Assembly: GCF_000719705.1 (NCBI RefSeq)
Contig: NZ_JOHO01000007.1
Location: 62,001 to 126,000, forward strand
Length of the DNA: 64,000 nucleotides
Reading direction: 5' to 3'
Source of the DNA: Streptomyces sp. NRRL S-350
GTDB taxonomy: Bacteria > Actinomycetota > Actinomycetes > Streptomycetales > Streptomycetaceae
Every line of letters begins with the position of its first letter. Position 1 is the first letter of the stretch. Under the pieces are notes generated by a model. That model worked only from the letters and a program-made list of their open reading frames with translations. It did not search any database and was not told the DNA's origin. This document shows, one piece after another, positions 17,012 to 24,227 of the stretch. Made by a program: the position numbers and the translations under genes.

Positions 17012-17476
17012 GGGTTCCTCCTGGGAGGGTACGAGGGACGGTCAGAGACAGGTGGCGTGGCACATATGACATTTCATAGGCCGACGACAGAGAACTCTGC
17101 CATGTGATTCCTATGCCAGGATCGCAATTCGCCCTTGAAACTTAGGCTCCGACCGAATTCGAGCCTTCGATGGCCAAAACCGCTTGGTGCGCCCGAACTC
17201 GCGCCCTCCCGCGAGCGACGTTCACGTTTCCCGCAGGTGAACCCTCGCCGCACCGGCTCCCGGCGCGCGGTCGCGAGCCCGGGTGCGAGGCGGTCCGGGC
17301 CGATGGCAGGACGGGAGGGCGGCAGCGCGGGCGGACGGCAGCGCGGGCGGACAGCAGCGCGGGCGGACGGCGGTGCGGACGGACGGCAGTGCGGGCGGCT
17401 TCGATGCCGACCCGGTCGCCGCCGCCTACCGCCGCCTACCGCCGCCTACCGCCGGCTACCGCCGACTGCCGCCCGG
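17012..17476. repeat. intergenic region with 16-bp and 10-bp tandem repeats
   Basis: About 465 bp without a gene. At 17321-17400 a 16-bp unit (GGCAGCGCGGGCGGAC) occurs five times with slight drift. At 17421-17470 a 10-bp unit (GCCGCCTACC) occurs five times. Open frames across this stretch are repeat-driven. The stretch 17040-17160 is unusually AT-rich and probably holds the promoter of the secreted-protein gene on the minus strand. Confidence 0.85.
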
Positions 17477-18625
17477 TCAGCCGATGGAGGCCCTCAGGGC
17501 GTCGACGCGGGCGACGGCGGTGGTGAAGGCGTGGCGGTCGAGGCGGCCGGAGTCTAGGGCGGCGGCCAGGGCCTGGGTGGCGTCCTCGGCCTGCTGCGGG
17601 TCGCGCGCGGAGCAGAGCAGGAGGTCCATGCCGGCCTCGGCGGCGGCCACCGCGCGGTCGCCGGTGTCGCCGTACGGGGCGAGCGCGCCGGCCTCCATGG
17701 CGTCGGTGACGGTCACCCCCTCGAAGCCGAGCCGACCGCGCAGCTCGCCCTGGATGACCGTGGGCGACAGTCCGGCGGGGAGCTGTGGGTCCAACGCCGG
17801 GTACACCGCCCAGGAGGCCATCACCAGCCGTACGCCCGCCGTGATGGCGGCCCGGTAGGGTGCCTCCCCGCGGGCCCGGATCTGCTCCAGCGGGACGGTG
17901 ACGGTGACCGGGCGTTCGTCGGTGTTCTCGTCGCGGGCGGCGGCGCCGAGGCCCGGGAAGTGCTTGGCGGTCGCGGCCACGCCCTGGCCTTGCTGGGCGG
18001 CGACGAACGTGCTGCCCAACTCCCCCACGGCGGCGGGGTCGTGGCCGTAGGAGCGCTCGAAGTGGTCGATGAAGTTGTCCGGGGTGTCGTAGACGTCGAC
18101 GACCGGCGCGAGGTTGACGTTGAGCCCGGCGTCGGCGAGGGTGCGGGCGGCGCCGGTGCCGGCGTCGGCCGCTGCGGCCGCCGGGTTGGCGGCCAATCCG
18201 GTGCGGCGGGCGGAGAGTTCCGGGGCGCCGGGCAGTCGGCGCACCTTGCCGCCCTCCTGGTCGGTCATCAGCAGCAGGGCGTACGGGTGTGGTGCCTGGG
18301 CCGCCGCCTGCTTCAATTCGTCGACGGCCTCGGCGAGTTGTGCGGGGCTGGTGACGTTCTCGCCGAACAGGATCACCCCGGCCGCGCGGCCCTCCCGGAT
18401 CGTCTGCAGCACCCCGGGCGGGGGAGTGGGGCCGGCGTACGAGAGCACGATCCGCCGGCCGGCGAGTTCGCGCGAGTCCTCGTGCTCCAGGGCGGCCATG
18501 GCGACGGTCCTCTCGGCCTGGGCGGTGCGCCGCTCGGACGCCGCTCCGAGCGGGACCGGCGCGAGCCCCGCCCCCAGGACCGCCAGCGCCACCCCGAACC
18601 GGGCGACCTGCCGGAACGCGGCCAT
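17477..18625 (-). CDS. glycoside hydrolase family 3 protein, beta-N-acetylhexosaminidase-like
   Basis: Protein of 382 residues with an N-terminal signal/anchor (FGVALAVLGAGLAPVPLG). The catalytic barrel shows GVILFGENV, LLMTDQEGGKVRRLPG, VNLAPVVDV, the KHFPGLG motif (K221-H222) of NagZ-type GH3 enzymes, and the nucleophile region VTVTDAMEAGAL with D308. Enzymes of this type release GlcNAc from chitin or peptidoglycan fragments, which would feed the nagB route near 56 kb. The ATG at 18625 has AGGAGG upstream. Export is inferred from the hydrophobic N terminus. Confidence 0.88.
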   Translation of the reverse strand: MAAFRQVARFGVALAVLGAGLAPVPLGAASERRTAQAERTVAMAALEHEDSRELAGRRIVLSYAGPTPPPGVLQTIREGRAAGVILFGENVTSPAQLAEAVDELKQAAAQAPHPYALLLMTDQEGGKVRRLPGAPELSARRTGLAANPAAAAADAGTGAARTLADAGLNVNLAPVVDVYDTPDNFIDHFERSYGHDPAAVGELGSTFVAAQQGQGVAATAKHFPGLGAAARDENTDERPVTVTVPLEQIRARGEAPYRAAITAGVRLVMASWAVYPALDPQLPAGLSPTVIQGELRGRLGFEGVTVTDAMEAGALAPYGDTGDRAVAAAEAGMDLLLCSARDPQQAEDATQALAAALDSGRLDRHAFTTAVARVDALRASIG

Positions 18626-18755
18626 CACGCCTCCTGGGTCGACAGCGGGCTTCGGCCCGTCAGCGTACCCGGGCTCCCGACCGGCCAGTCCGCCCAGCAC
18701 CAGATTCATCCGATATTCCGACAACCTGGGTGAAGCTGCGCCTCAGGGTGGTCCG

Positions 18756-19232
18756 ATGTTCGATCGACTGGAGATTCGCGTCCTCCCACCGGGCCCGCGC
18801 ATCGCGGCTGAGCTGCGGGTCCTGGTCAACGGCGAGGACCTGGTGGCCCAATCGGCCGGCCCCGCCGGTCAGGGCCCGTGGGCCGGGCTGCTGTTCCCCC
18901 GCGACCGGCCGAGCCCGCTCCACGCGACCGACCGGCCGCACCGCGTGGAGCTGGGCGAGCCGGAGTGCACCGGCGGCTGCTGCGGCTACCTCTCCGCCAC
19001 CGTCCAGCGCCACGGCACCGTCATCCGCTGGTCCGACTGGGAGGTCCCGCGGCTGCAGACCCGACCGCCGGAGTTCGACTTCGAAGCGGAGCAGTACGAC
19101 GCCGAGCTCGCCCGCGTCGAGGCCGGCCCCTGGTGGCACCCGCTCGCCCGACCGGCTCACCCGGCACGGGCGACCAGCTCGCCCAGGACGGCGATGCCCT
19201 CGGCGATCTCGGACGGCGAGCCCGCCGCGTAG
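18756..19232 (+). CDS. conserved hypothetical protein
   Basis: Protein of 158 residues. It opens MFDRLEIRVLPPGPRIAAEL and contains HRVELGEPECTGGCCGYLSA, with three clustered cysteines, and IRWSDWEVPRLQ. The last part, EFDFEAEQYDAELARVEAG, is acidic. I recall this as a Streptomyces-conserved hypothetical type; no function is known. The clustered Cys residues could bind a metal. Its last 76 bases overlap the end of the convergent MocR gene, so the C-terminal 25 residues are less constrained than the body. Confidence 0.7.
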   Translation: MFDRLEIRVLPPGPRIAAELRVLVNGEDLVAQSAGPAGQGPWAGLLFPRDRPSPLHATDRPHRVELGEPECTGGCCGYLSATVQRHGTVIRWSDWEVPRLQTRPPEFDFEAEQYDAELARVEAGPWWHPLARPAHPARATSSPRTAMPSAISDGEPAA

Positions 19233-20653
19233 CCGAGGACCAGGCCCGGCGCGCACGGGAGCCGGGCGTGCCAGGACAGCGGCTGGACCTTGATCCCGCG
19301 GGCCAGCGCCGCCGCGGCCAACTCGGTGTCGGCGCAGCCGAGTCCTGCCGGCAAGGTCAGCATCAGATGGAGGCCCGCCGCCGCCCCGTGCACCGAGGCC
19401 TCCGGGAGGTGGCTGCGGATGGCGGCGACCATGGCGTCCCGGCGGCGACGGTGGCGGCGGCGCAGCAGCCGCAGGTGGCGGTCGAGCTCGCCGGATTCCA
19501 TCAGCCGGGCGAGGACCAGCTGGGGCAGCACCGGGTTGCCGAGGTCGGCGAAGCGTTTGGCGTCGAGGACGGCGCCCCGCAGCCGGGCCGGCACCAGCAG
19601 CCAGCCGGTGCGCAGGGCGGGGGCGAGCAGTTTGGAGATGCTGCCCGCGTAGCAGACCCGGTCCGGCAGCGCGGCCCGGAGCGCCGGGACGGGCGGGCGG
19701 TCGTAGCGGTGTTCGGCGTCGTAGTCGTCCTCGATGACCAGGCCGCCCTCGCCCGCCCAGCGCAGCAGCTCGCGCCGGCGGTCGCCGCCCAGGACGACGC
19801 CGGTCGGGTACTGGTGCGCCGGGGTGAGCAGGACCGCCGGGGCGCCGGTGGCGCGCAGGGCGTCGACCCGGATGCCCTCAGCGTCGACCGGGACGGGCGG
19901 GGTCGCGGCGAGCCAGCGGGCGAGGTGCTGGCGGGCGCCGAGCGAGCCCGGGTCCTCCACCGCGACCTCGGTGATCCCTTCCCGCTCGAGGGCGCGGCCG
20001 AGCAGGGCGAGGGCCTGGGCCGTGCCGGCGACGATCAGCACCTCGTCGGGGTCGGCGCGGATGCCCCGGTTTCGGGCCAGCCAGTGGGCGACCGCCCGGC
20101 GCAGGGCGGGGGTGCCCCGGACGTCGCCGTAGCCGAGGTCGTGCGCGGCGAGCCCGTCGAGGACGGCGCGTTCGGCCCGCAGCCAGGCCGCGCGGGGGAA
20201 GGCGGCGAGGTCCGGCACGCCCGGAGTGAGGTCGATCCGGGCGGCGGTGCCGCGCAGGAGGTCGAACACCTCGGGACCGGGGTGGTCCCGGAAGAGGGCG
20301 GATGCGTCTGGGCGCGGGCGGGGCGGCTCCACCACGGGCGCGACGGGAGGCGGGGGCGGGGCCGCGACCACGACCGTGCCGCCCCGGCCCCGCCCCGCGA
20401 CCTGCCCCTCCTCGGCGAGGCGCCGATAGGCGTCCGTCACCACCCCGCGCGAGACGCCGAGTTCGGCCGCCAGCACGCGGCCGGCGGGCAGTCGGCTGCC
20501 CGCCGGGAGCCGTCCGTCGGCGACGGCCTCGCGCAGCCGTCGGGCGAGCCAGTCGGTCAGGCCGCCGGGCGGGGCGTCGGCCGTGTCGAGCTGGAGGAAG
20601 TCGGCGCCGAGGTTATTGGACCTCTCGGATGCGTCAGGTTTGGACCTGTTCAT
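19157..20653 (-). CDS. MocR-family regulator (GntR HTH plus aminotransferase-like domain)
   Basis: Protein of 498 residues. The N-terminal GntR-type winged HTH (about 20-95) shows LREAVADGRLPAGSRLPAGR and LGVSRGVVTDAYRRLAEEG. The rest is a fold-type I PLP domain: LIVAGTAQALALLGRALE, LLTPAHQYPTG, LVIEDDYDAEHRYD and the Schiff-base lysine in AGSISKLLAPALRTGW. Members sense PLP or PLP-linked amino compounds and regulate a divergent gene. Here the divergent neighbour is a methyltransferase only 30 bp away. Direct and inverted TTGGACC boxes cover its start codon region, pointing to autoregulation. Confidence 0.9.
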   Translation of the reverse strand: MNRSKPDASERSNNLGADFLQLDTADAPPGGLTDWLARRLREAVADGRLPAGSRLPAGRVLAAELGVSRGVVTDAYRRLAEEGQVAGRGRGGTVVVAAPPPPPVAPVVEPPRPRPDASALFRDHPGPEVFDLLRGTAARIDLTPGVPDLAAFPRAAWLRAERAVLDGLAAHDLGYGDVRGTPALRRAVAHWLARNRGIRADPDEVLIVAGTAQALALLGRALEREGITEVAVEDPGSLGARQHLARWLAATPPVPVDAEGIRVDALRATGAPAVLLTPAHQYPTGVVLGGDRRRELLRWAGEGGLVIEDDYDAEHRYDRPPVPALRAALPDRVCYAGSISKLLAPALRTGWLLVPARLRGAVLDAKRFADLGNPVLPQLVLARLMESGELDRHLRLLRRRHRRRRDAMVAAIRSHLPEASVHGAAAGLHLMLTLPAGLGCADTELAAAALARGIKVQPLSWHARLPCAPGLVLGYAAGSPSEIAEGIAVLGELVARAG

Positions 20654-20662
20654 GGGACCAAT
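20615..20662. promoter_or_regulatory. MocR-type operator: two direct and one inverted TTGGACC box
   Basis: ATTGGACC (20615-20622), TTTGGACC (20639-20646) and the inverted copy GGACCAAT (20655-20662) are spaced 24 bp start to start, then 8 bp apart. Two direct repeats plus an inverted half-site are typical of MocR regulators. The boxes overlap the MocR start and the 30-bp divergent promoter, so one protein could control both genes. Confidence 0.65.
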
Positions 20663-20683
20663 ACTGGCGCGAAGGTTGGGGCC

Positions 20684-21520
20684 ATGACCACGGAAACGGC
20701 AATGCCGGACAACACGACCGCCTACGTCCACGGCTACTCGGACGCCGAGGCGCTGCGCCTCGGTGACCAGGCGGACACCCTCGCCGAGCTGCTGCACGCG
20801 GACACGGCCTACCCGGCGGGCAGCCGGGTCCTGGAGGCGGGCTGCGGGGTCGGGGCCCAGACCGTGCACCTGCTGGCCGCCAGCCCCGGCGTGCTGCTGA
20901 CCGCAGCGGACCTCTCGGCGGAGTCCCTGGCACAGGCACGCGCTCGGGTGACGGCACAGACGCCCGGCGCCAACGTGACCTGGCACCACGGCGACCTGCA
21001 CGGGCTGCCGTTCCCGGACGGCGCGTTCGACCACGTCTTCCTCTGCTTCGTCCTGGAGCACCTGCCCGATCCGACGGCCGGACTGGCCGCGCTGCGTCGG
21101 GTGCTGCGGCCCGGCGGAACCATCACGGTGATCGAGGGCGACCACGGCTCGGCCTTCTTCCACCCGGAGAGCCCGGCGGCCCGGCGGACCATCGACCACC
21201 TGGTCCGCCTCCAGGCCGCGGCCGGCGGTGACGGCCTGCTCGGCCGGCGCCTGCATCCGCTGCTGACGGCGGCCGGGTTCGCGGACGTGACGGTCCGCCC
21301 GCGGACCGTCTACGCCGACGGCGCCCGTCCTGCCCTGGTGGAGGGCTTCACCCTGCGGACCTTCGTCGCGATGGTCGAGGCCGTCCGGTCGGAGGCAGTC
21401 GCCGCCGGCCTCACCACCCCGGAGGACTTCGACCGGGGCATCACGGACCTCCGCCGCGCGGCCGAGCCGGGCGGGACATTCCACTACACCTTCTTCAAGG
21501 CACTCGCGGTCAACCCATGA
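20684..21520 (+). CDS. class I SAM-dependent methyltransferase
   Basis: Protein of 278 residues. Motif I is VLEAGCGVGAQTVHLL (about 47-62). Acidic loop LTAADLSAESLAQARARV, then FDHVFLCFVLEHLPDP and LRRVLRPGGTITVIEGDHGS follow in the standard order of a UbiE/COQ5-like small-molecule methyltransferase. The C-terminal half includes YTFFKALAVNP. The substrate is unknown. The gene is divergent from the MocR regulator with 30 bp between starts and is probably its target. Its stop codon lies inside the first palindrome of the array at 21516. Confidence 0.88.
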   Translation: MTTETAMPDNTTAYVHGYSDAEALRLGDQADTLAELLHADTAYPAGSRVLEAGCGVGAQTVHLLAASPGVLLTAADLSAESLAQARARVTAQTPGANVTWHHGDLHGLPFPDGAFDHVFLCFVLEHLPDPTAGLAALRRVLRPGGTITVIEGDHGSAFFHPESPAARRTIDHLVRLQAAAGGDGLLGRRLHPLLTAAGFADVTVRPRTVYADGARPALVEGFTLRTFVAMVEAVRSEAVAAGLTTPEDFDRGITDLRRAAEPGGTFHYTFFKALAVNP

Positions 21521-21635
21521 GGCACGCTCATGCCGGTGCGCCATGAGCAGGGCTCATGCCCTCGGCTCATGAGTCGCGCTCATGGCCACACCGCATGAGC
21601 CCTGCTCATGGTCTCGCCCATGCGCCCCGCTCATG
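21516..21635. repeat. array of five palindromes CATGAG-N5-CTCATG at 26-bp spacing
   Basis: Four perfect copies (21516-21532, 21542-21558, 21568-21584, 21594-21610) and one with a single arm change (CATGCG, 21619-21635). Centres are 26, 26, 26 and 25 bp apart. The five-base loops and the 8-9 bp spacers differ in sequence while the arms are conserved, so selection or a copying mechanism acts on the arms. The array fills the gap between the convergent methyltransferase and marR genes. Confidence 0.92.
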
Positions 21636-21681
21636 CCCTCACCCATCGGGCGGCCGGCAGGCAGCCTCGCGCCGTCGACGC

Positions 21682-22179
21682 TCAGTCGGTGCTGTCCCCG
21701 AGGGCCACCAGCAGGGCGCGCATGGCGTCGACCAGGGCGGCGGTGCGGGCGTCGTCCAGGCCTTCGAGGAGGCCGAACTCGGTGGCGAGGTGGTCGGGCA
21801 GGGCGCGCTCGATCAGGGCGTGGCCCTCGGGGGTGAGGGCGACCTCGCGGCTGCGGCCGTCCTGGTCGCTGCGGGTCCGGGTGACCAGGCCGCGGGCCTC
21901 CAGCCGGTCGAGGCGCTGGGTGATCGCGCCGGAGGTGACCATGGCGGACTGCATCAGCCCGGTGGGGGTGAGGCGGTAGGGCGGGCCGCTGCGCTTGAGG
22001 GTGGCGAGGACGTCGAAGGAGGCGGCGTCCAGCCCGTGGTCCGCGAAGGTGCGGTTGAGCGCCGCGTCCACCAGGCGGTAGAGGCGCTTGAGCCGGCCGA
22101 ACACCTCCATCGGGGAGACGTCCAGGTCGGGGCGCTCGGCGGCCCACTGAGCGACGACGCGGTCCACATGATCTGCCAC
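21682..22179 (-). CDS. MarR family transcriptional regulator
   Basis: Protein of 165 residues starting at GTG. The winged helix-turn-helix core runs LDAASFDVLATLKRSGPPYR, LTPTGLMQSAMVTSGAITQRLDRLEARGLV as recognition helix, and TRTRSDQDGRSREVALT as wing. Flanking helices give the dimer interface. It is divergent from an EamA exporter, and TTAG-based dyads in the gap form the likely operator. The arrangement predicts repression of the exporter relieved by a small ligand, as in other MarR-exporter pairs. Confidence 0.92.
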   Translation of the reverse strand: MADHVDRVVAQWAAERPDLDVSPMEVFGRLKRLYRLVDAALNRTFADHGLDAASFDVLATLKRSGPPYRLTPTGLMQSAMVTSGAITQRLDRLEARGLVTRTRSDQDGRSREVALTPEGHALIERALPDHLATEFGLLEGLDDARTAALVDAMRALLVALGDSTD

Positions 22180-22210
22180 GGCTCCAGGGTAGGCGATGCC
22201 TCCCCGGTTC

Positions 22211-22298
22211 CTTAGCAGTGAGGTAACTGTGAGCCACGTCACCACTTCGCCGGGGCGAAATATGCCTTAGCGCTGAGATACATTGGCTTAGTGCTAAG
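22211..22298. promoter_or_regulatory. MarR operators CTTAG-TG-CTAAG and relatives
   Basis: Three related dyads: CTTAGCAGTGAG at 22211-22222, CTTAGCGCTGAG at 22266-22277, and the perfect CTTAGTGCTAAG at 22287-22298. The last covers the GTG start codon of the exporter, six bases after a TACATT -10-like element, which suggests a leaderless mRNA blocked by bound regulator. Confidence 0.65.
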
Positions 22299-23211
22299 AC
22301 ATCGCCTCGCCATCGTGCTGGTGACGGCCCTCGCCCCCGCCATCTGGGGGACGACGTACCTCGTCACCACGGAACTTCTCCCACCCCACCGGCCACTCCT
22401 CGCCGCCGTCATCCGCTGCCTCCCGGCCGGGCTGCTGCTGATCGCCCTCACCCGCCGACTGCCGCACGGCAGCTGGTGGTGGCGCTCGCTGGTCCTCGGC
22501 GCGCTCAACATCGGGGCCTTCCAGGCCCTCCTCTTCATCGCCGCCTACCGCCTCCCCGGCGGCATCGCGGCCACCGTCGGGGCCGTCCAGCCGTTGGTCA
22601 CCGCCGGGCTGTCGGCCGCCGTCCTCGGAGACCGGCTCACCCTGCGCACCGTGCTGTCCGGCATCGCGGGCGTGGCGGGCGTGAGCCTGCTGGTCCTGCG
22701 GGCCGACGCCCAGCTGGACACGCTCGGAGTGGCCGCCGCGCTCGGCGGCGCGGTGGTGATGGCCGCCGGCGTCGTCCTGTCCAAGCGCTGGGTCTCCCCC
22801 GCGCCGCTACTGGCCACCACCGGCTGGCAGCTCACCACCGGCGGGCTGCTGCTGGTGCCGGTCACGCTGCTCACCGAGGGCGCGCCGCCGTCCCACTACA
22901 CCGCCGCCAACGTGCTCGGCTACGCGTACCTGTGCCTGATCGGTGCGGCCGTCACCTACGCGCTGTGGTTCCGCGGCCTCCGGGCACTGCCACCGACCTC
23001 GGTCTCCTTCCTCTCGCTGCTCAGCCCGGTGGTCGCCACCGTGATCGGCTGGCTGGCGCTCGGGCAGGACCTCAGCCCGCTGCAGGCGCTCGGCGCACTG
23101 ATCGTGCTCGGCGCGCTCGTCGTCGCGCAGGTCCAACGGCCCCGCCCCGCCGCACAGTCGGCACCCACGGCCCCCTCGGCCTCCGCACCGCCCGTGCGCG
23201 AGAACGCCTGA
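22291..23211 (+). CDS. EamA/DMT-family small-molecule exporter
   Basis: Protein of 306 residues starting at GTG, with about ten hydrophobic helices in two EamA repeats. The first is ALAPAIWGTTYLVTTELLPP to VAGVSLLVLRA (about 12-140). The second is LGGAVVMAAGVVLSKRW to LIVLGALVVAQ (about 150-285). PGGIAATVGAVQPLVTAGLS is the conserved pore segment. Members export amino acids, drugs or metabolites. The gene has no Shine-Dalgarno; a -10-like TACATT six bases before the start fits a leaderless transcript. Regulation by the divergent MarR protein is likely. Confidence 0.9.
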   Translation: MLRHRLAIVLVTALAPAIWGTTYLVTTELLPPHRPLLAAVIRCLPAGLLLIALTRRLPHGSWWWRSLVLGALNIGAFQALLFIAAYRLPGGIAATVGAVQPLVTAGLSAAVLGDRLTLRTVLSGIAGVAGVSLLVLRADAQLDTLGVAAALGGAVVMAAGVVLSKRWVSPAPLLATTGWQLTTGGLLLVPVTLLTEGAPPSHYTAANVLGYAYLCLIGAAVTYALWFRGLRALPPTSVSFLSLLSPVVATVIGWLALGQDLSPLQALGALIVLGALVVAQVQRPRPAAQSAPTAPSASAPPVRENA

Positions 23212-23260
23212 CCACGCCCGCCGCACCCCTCGACCCGCACCCCGCGCACACCCAGCCGCG

Positions 23261-23326
23261 CACCCGCACCCGCACCCGCCCCCGCACCCGCACCCGCACC
23301 CGCACCCGCACCCGCACCCGCACCCG
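23261..23326. repeat. 6-bp tandem repeat CACCCG, eleven copies
   Basis: Eleven units, one altered to CCCCCG, sit between the exporter and the NAD(P)-binding gene, ending at the GAGGAG ribosome-binding site of the latter. Copy number could affect the mRNA leader. Confidence 0.92.
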
Positions 23327-23339
23327 AGGAGAACTCCCC

Positions 23340-23981
23340 ATGCGCATCACCGTGTTCGGCGCCACCGGCAATGTCGGCAGCCGCGTCGTGACCGAAGCAC
23401 TCGCCCGCGGCCACCAGGTCACCGCCGTCGTACGGGACCAGGCCAAGCCGCACGGCCTGCCGGCCACCGTCGCCCTCGTGACGGGCGACGCGCGCAACCC
23501 CGAGGACGTCGCCCGGACAGCCGCCGGCCAGGACGTGGTGATCACCGCCACCCGTCCGGCACCCGGCAGCGAGCACGAACTGACCGTCGCCACCAAGGGC
23601 CTGCTGGCGGGCATCGCCGGTACGGGCGTGCGACTGCTGGCCGTCGGCGGCGCGGGCAGTCTCACCGTCCCCGGGGCCGGCGGGGCGACCCTCGTCGAGG
23701 ACCCCGGCTTCCCCGCCGACATCCGCCCGATCGCACTGGCCTGCAGCGAACAGCTCGACCTCTACCGGGCCGCCGACGCCGACGTCGACTGGACGTACCT
23801 CAGCCCGGCCGCGCTGCTCGAACCCGGCGAACGCACCGGCCGGTTCCGGCTCGGACGGGACGAGCTGCTGGTCGACGCCGACGGGAACTCGGCGATCTCC
23901 ATGGAGGACCTCGCGATCGCGCTCCTCGACGAGGTCGAGCGGCCCGCCCACCGCCTGACCCGGTTCACCGCCGCGTACTGA
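23340..23981 (+). CDS. NAD(P)-binding protein of the atypical SDR/NmrA type
   Basis: Protein of 213 residues. N-terminal dinucleotide motif VFGATGNVGSRVVTEALARG (residues 5-24), followed by ALVTGDARNPEDV, DVVITATRPAPG, LLAVGGAGSL and TYLSPAALLEPG. This is the single-domain SDR5-like fold of NAD(P)H-binding redox or quinone-sensing proteins. GAGGAG lies nine bases before the ATG. It follows the EamA gene by 128 bp on the same strand and may be expressed with it, though a hexamer repeat lies between. A strong hairpin terminator follows directly. Confidence 0.87.
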   Translation: MRITVFGATGNVGSRVVTEALARGHQVTAVVRDQAKPHGLPATVALVTGDARNPEDVARTAAGQDVVITATRPAPGSEHELTVATKGLLAGIAGTGVRLLAVGGAGSLTVPGAGGATLVEDPGFPADIRPIALACSEQLDLYRAADADVDWTYLSPAALLEPGERTGRFRLGRDELLVDADGNSAISMEDLAIALLDEVERPAHRLTRFTAAY

Positions 23982-23985
23982 CCCG

Positions 23986-24022
23986 GCGTCCGGGGCGGTC
24001 CGAACCGGACCGCCCCGGACGC
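23986..24022 (+). terminator. strong hairpin terminator
   Basis: Arms GCGTCCGGGGCGGTCC and GGACCGCCCCGGACGC pair perfectly over 16 bp around GAACC, five bases after the stop codon at 23981. Confidence 0.88.
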
Positions 24023-24060
24023 CACGGACCGCCAAGGGCTGCCACGGGCCGCCACCCGCC

Positions 24061-24114
24061 GCACCCGGCGCACCCGGCGCACCCGGCGCACCCGGCGCAC
24101 CCGGCGCACCCGGC
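24061..24114. repeat. 9-bp tandem repeat GCACCCGGC, six copies
   Basis: Six perfect units follow the terminator. The region between 24022 and 24227 otherwise holds only the promoter region of the next gene, including a GATCGATC palindrome and AAGCGCTCTCG just upstream. Confidence 0.92.
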
Positions 24115-24227
24115 GCCACTGGTCGGAGCCTGCAGCCTCCCCCCGGCCGGGGGTGTATCCAGCACCACCCCGAAGACGGCAGTGAGCATGATCGATCGTC
24201 AAAGCGCTCTCGGCCAGGATCGTTCCC

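Noticed and set aside
21516..21635. Simple transcription terminator interpretation of the palindrome array
   Set aside because: Each stem is only 6 bp and moderate in GC, unlike the 12-16 bp GC stems that end other genes here, and five phased copies are not needed for termination. Kept as an unexplained element.
23261..23326. Possible CRISPR-like repeat
   Set aside because: Hexamer microsatellite with no spacers; none of the other arrays has the repeat-spacer pattern or cas genes.
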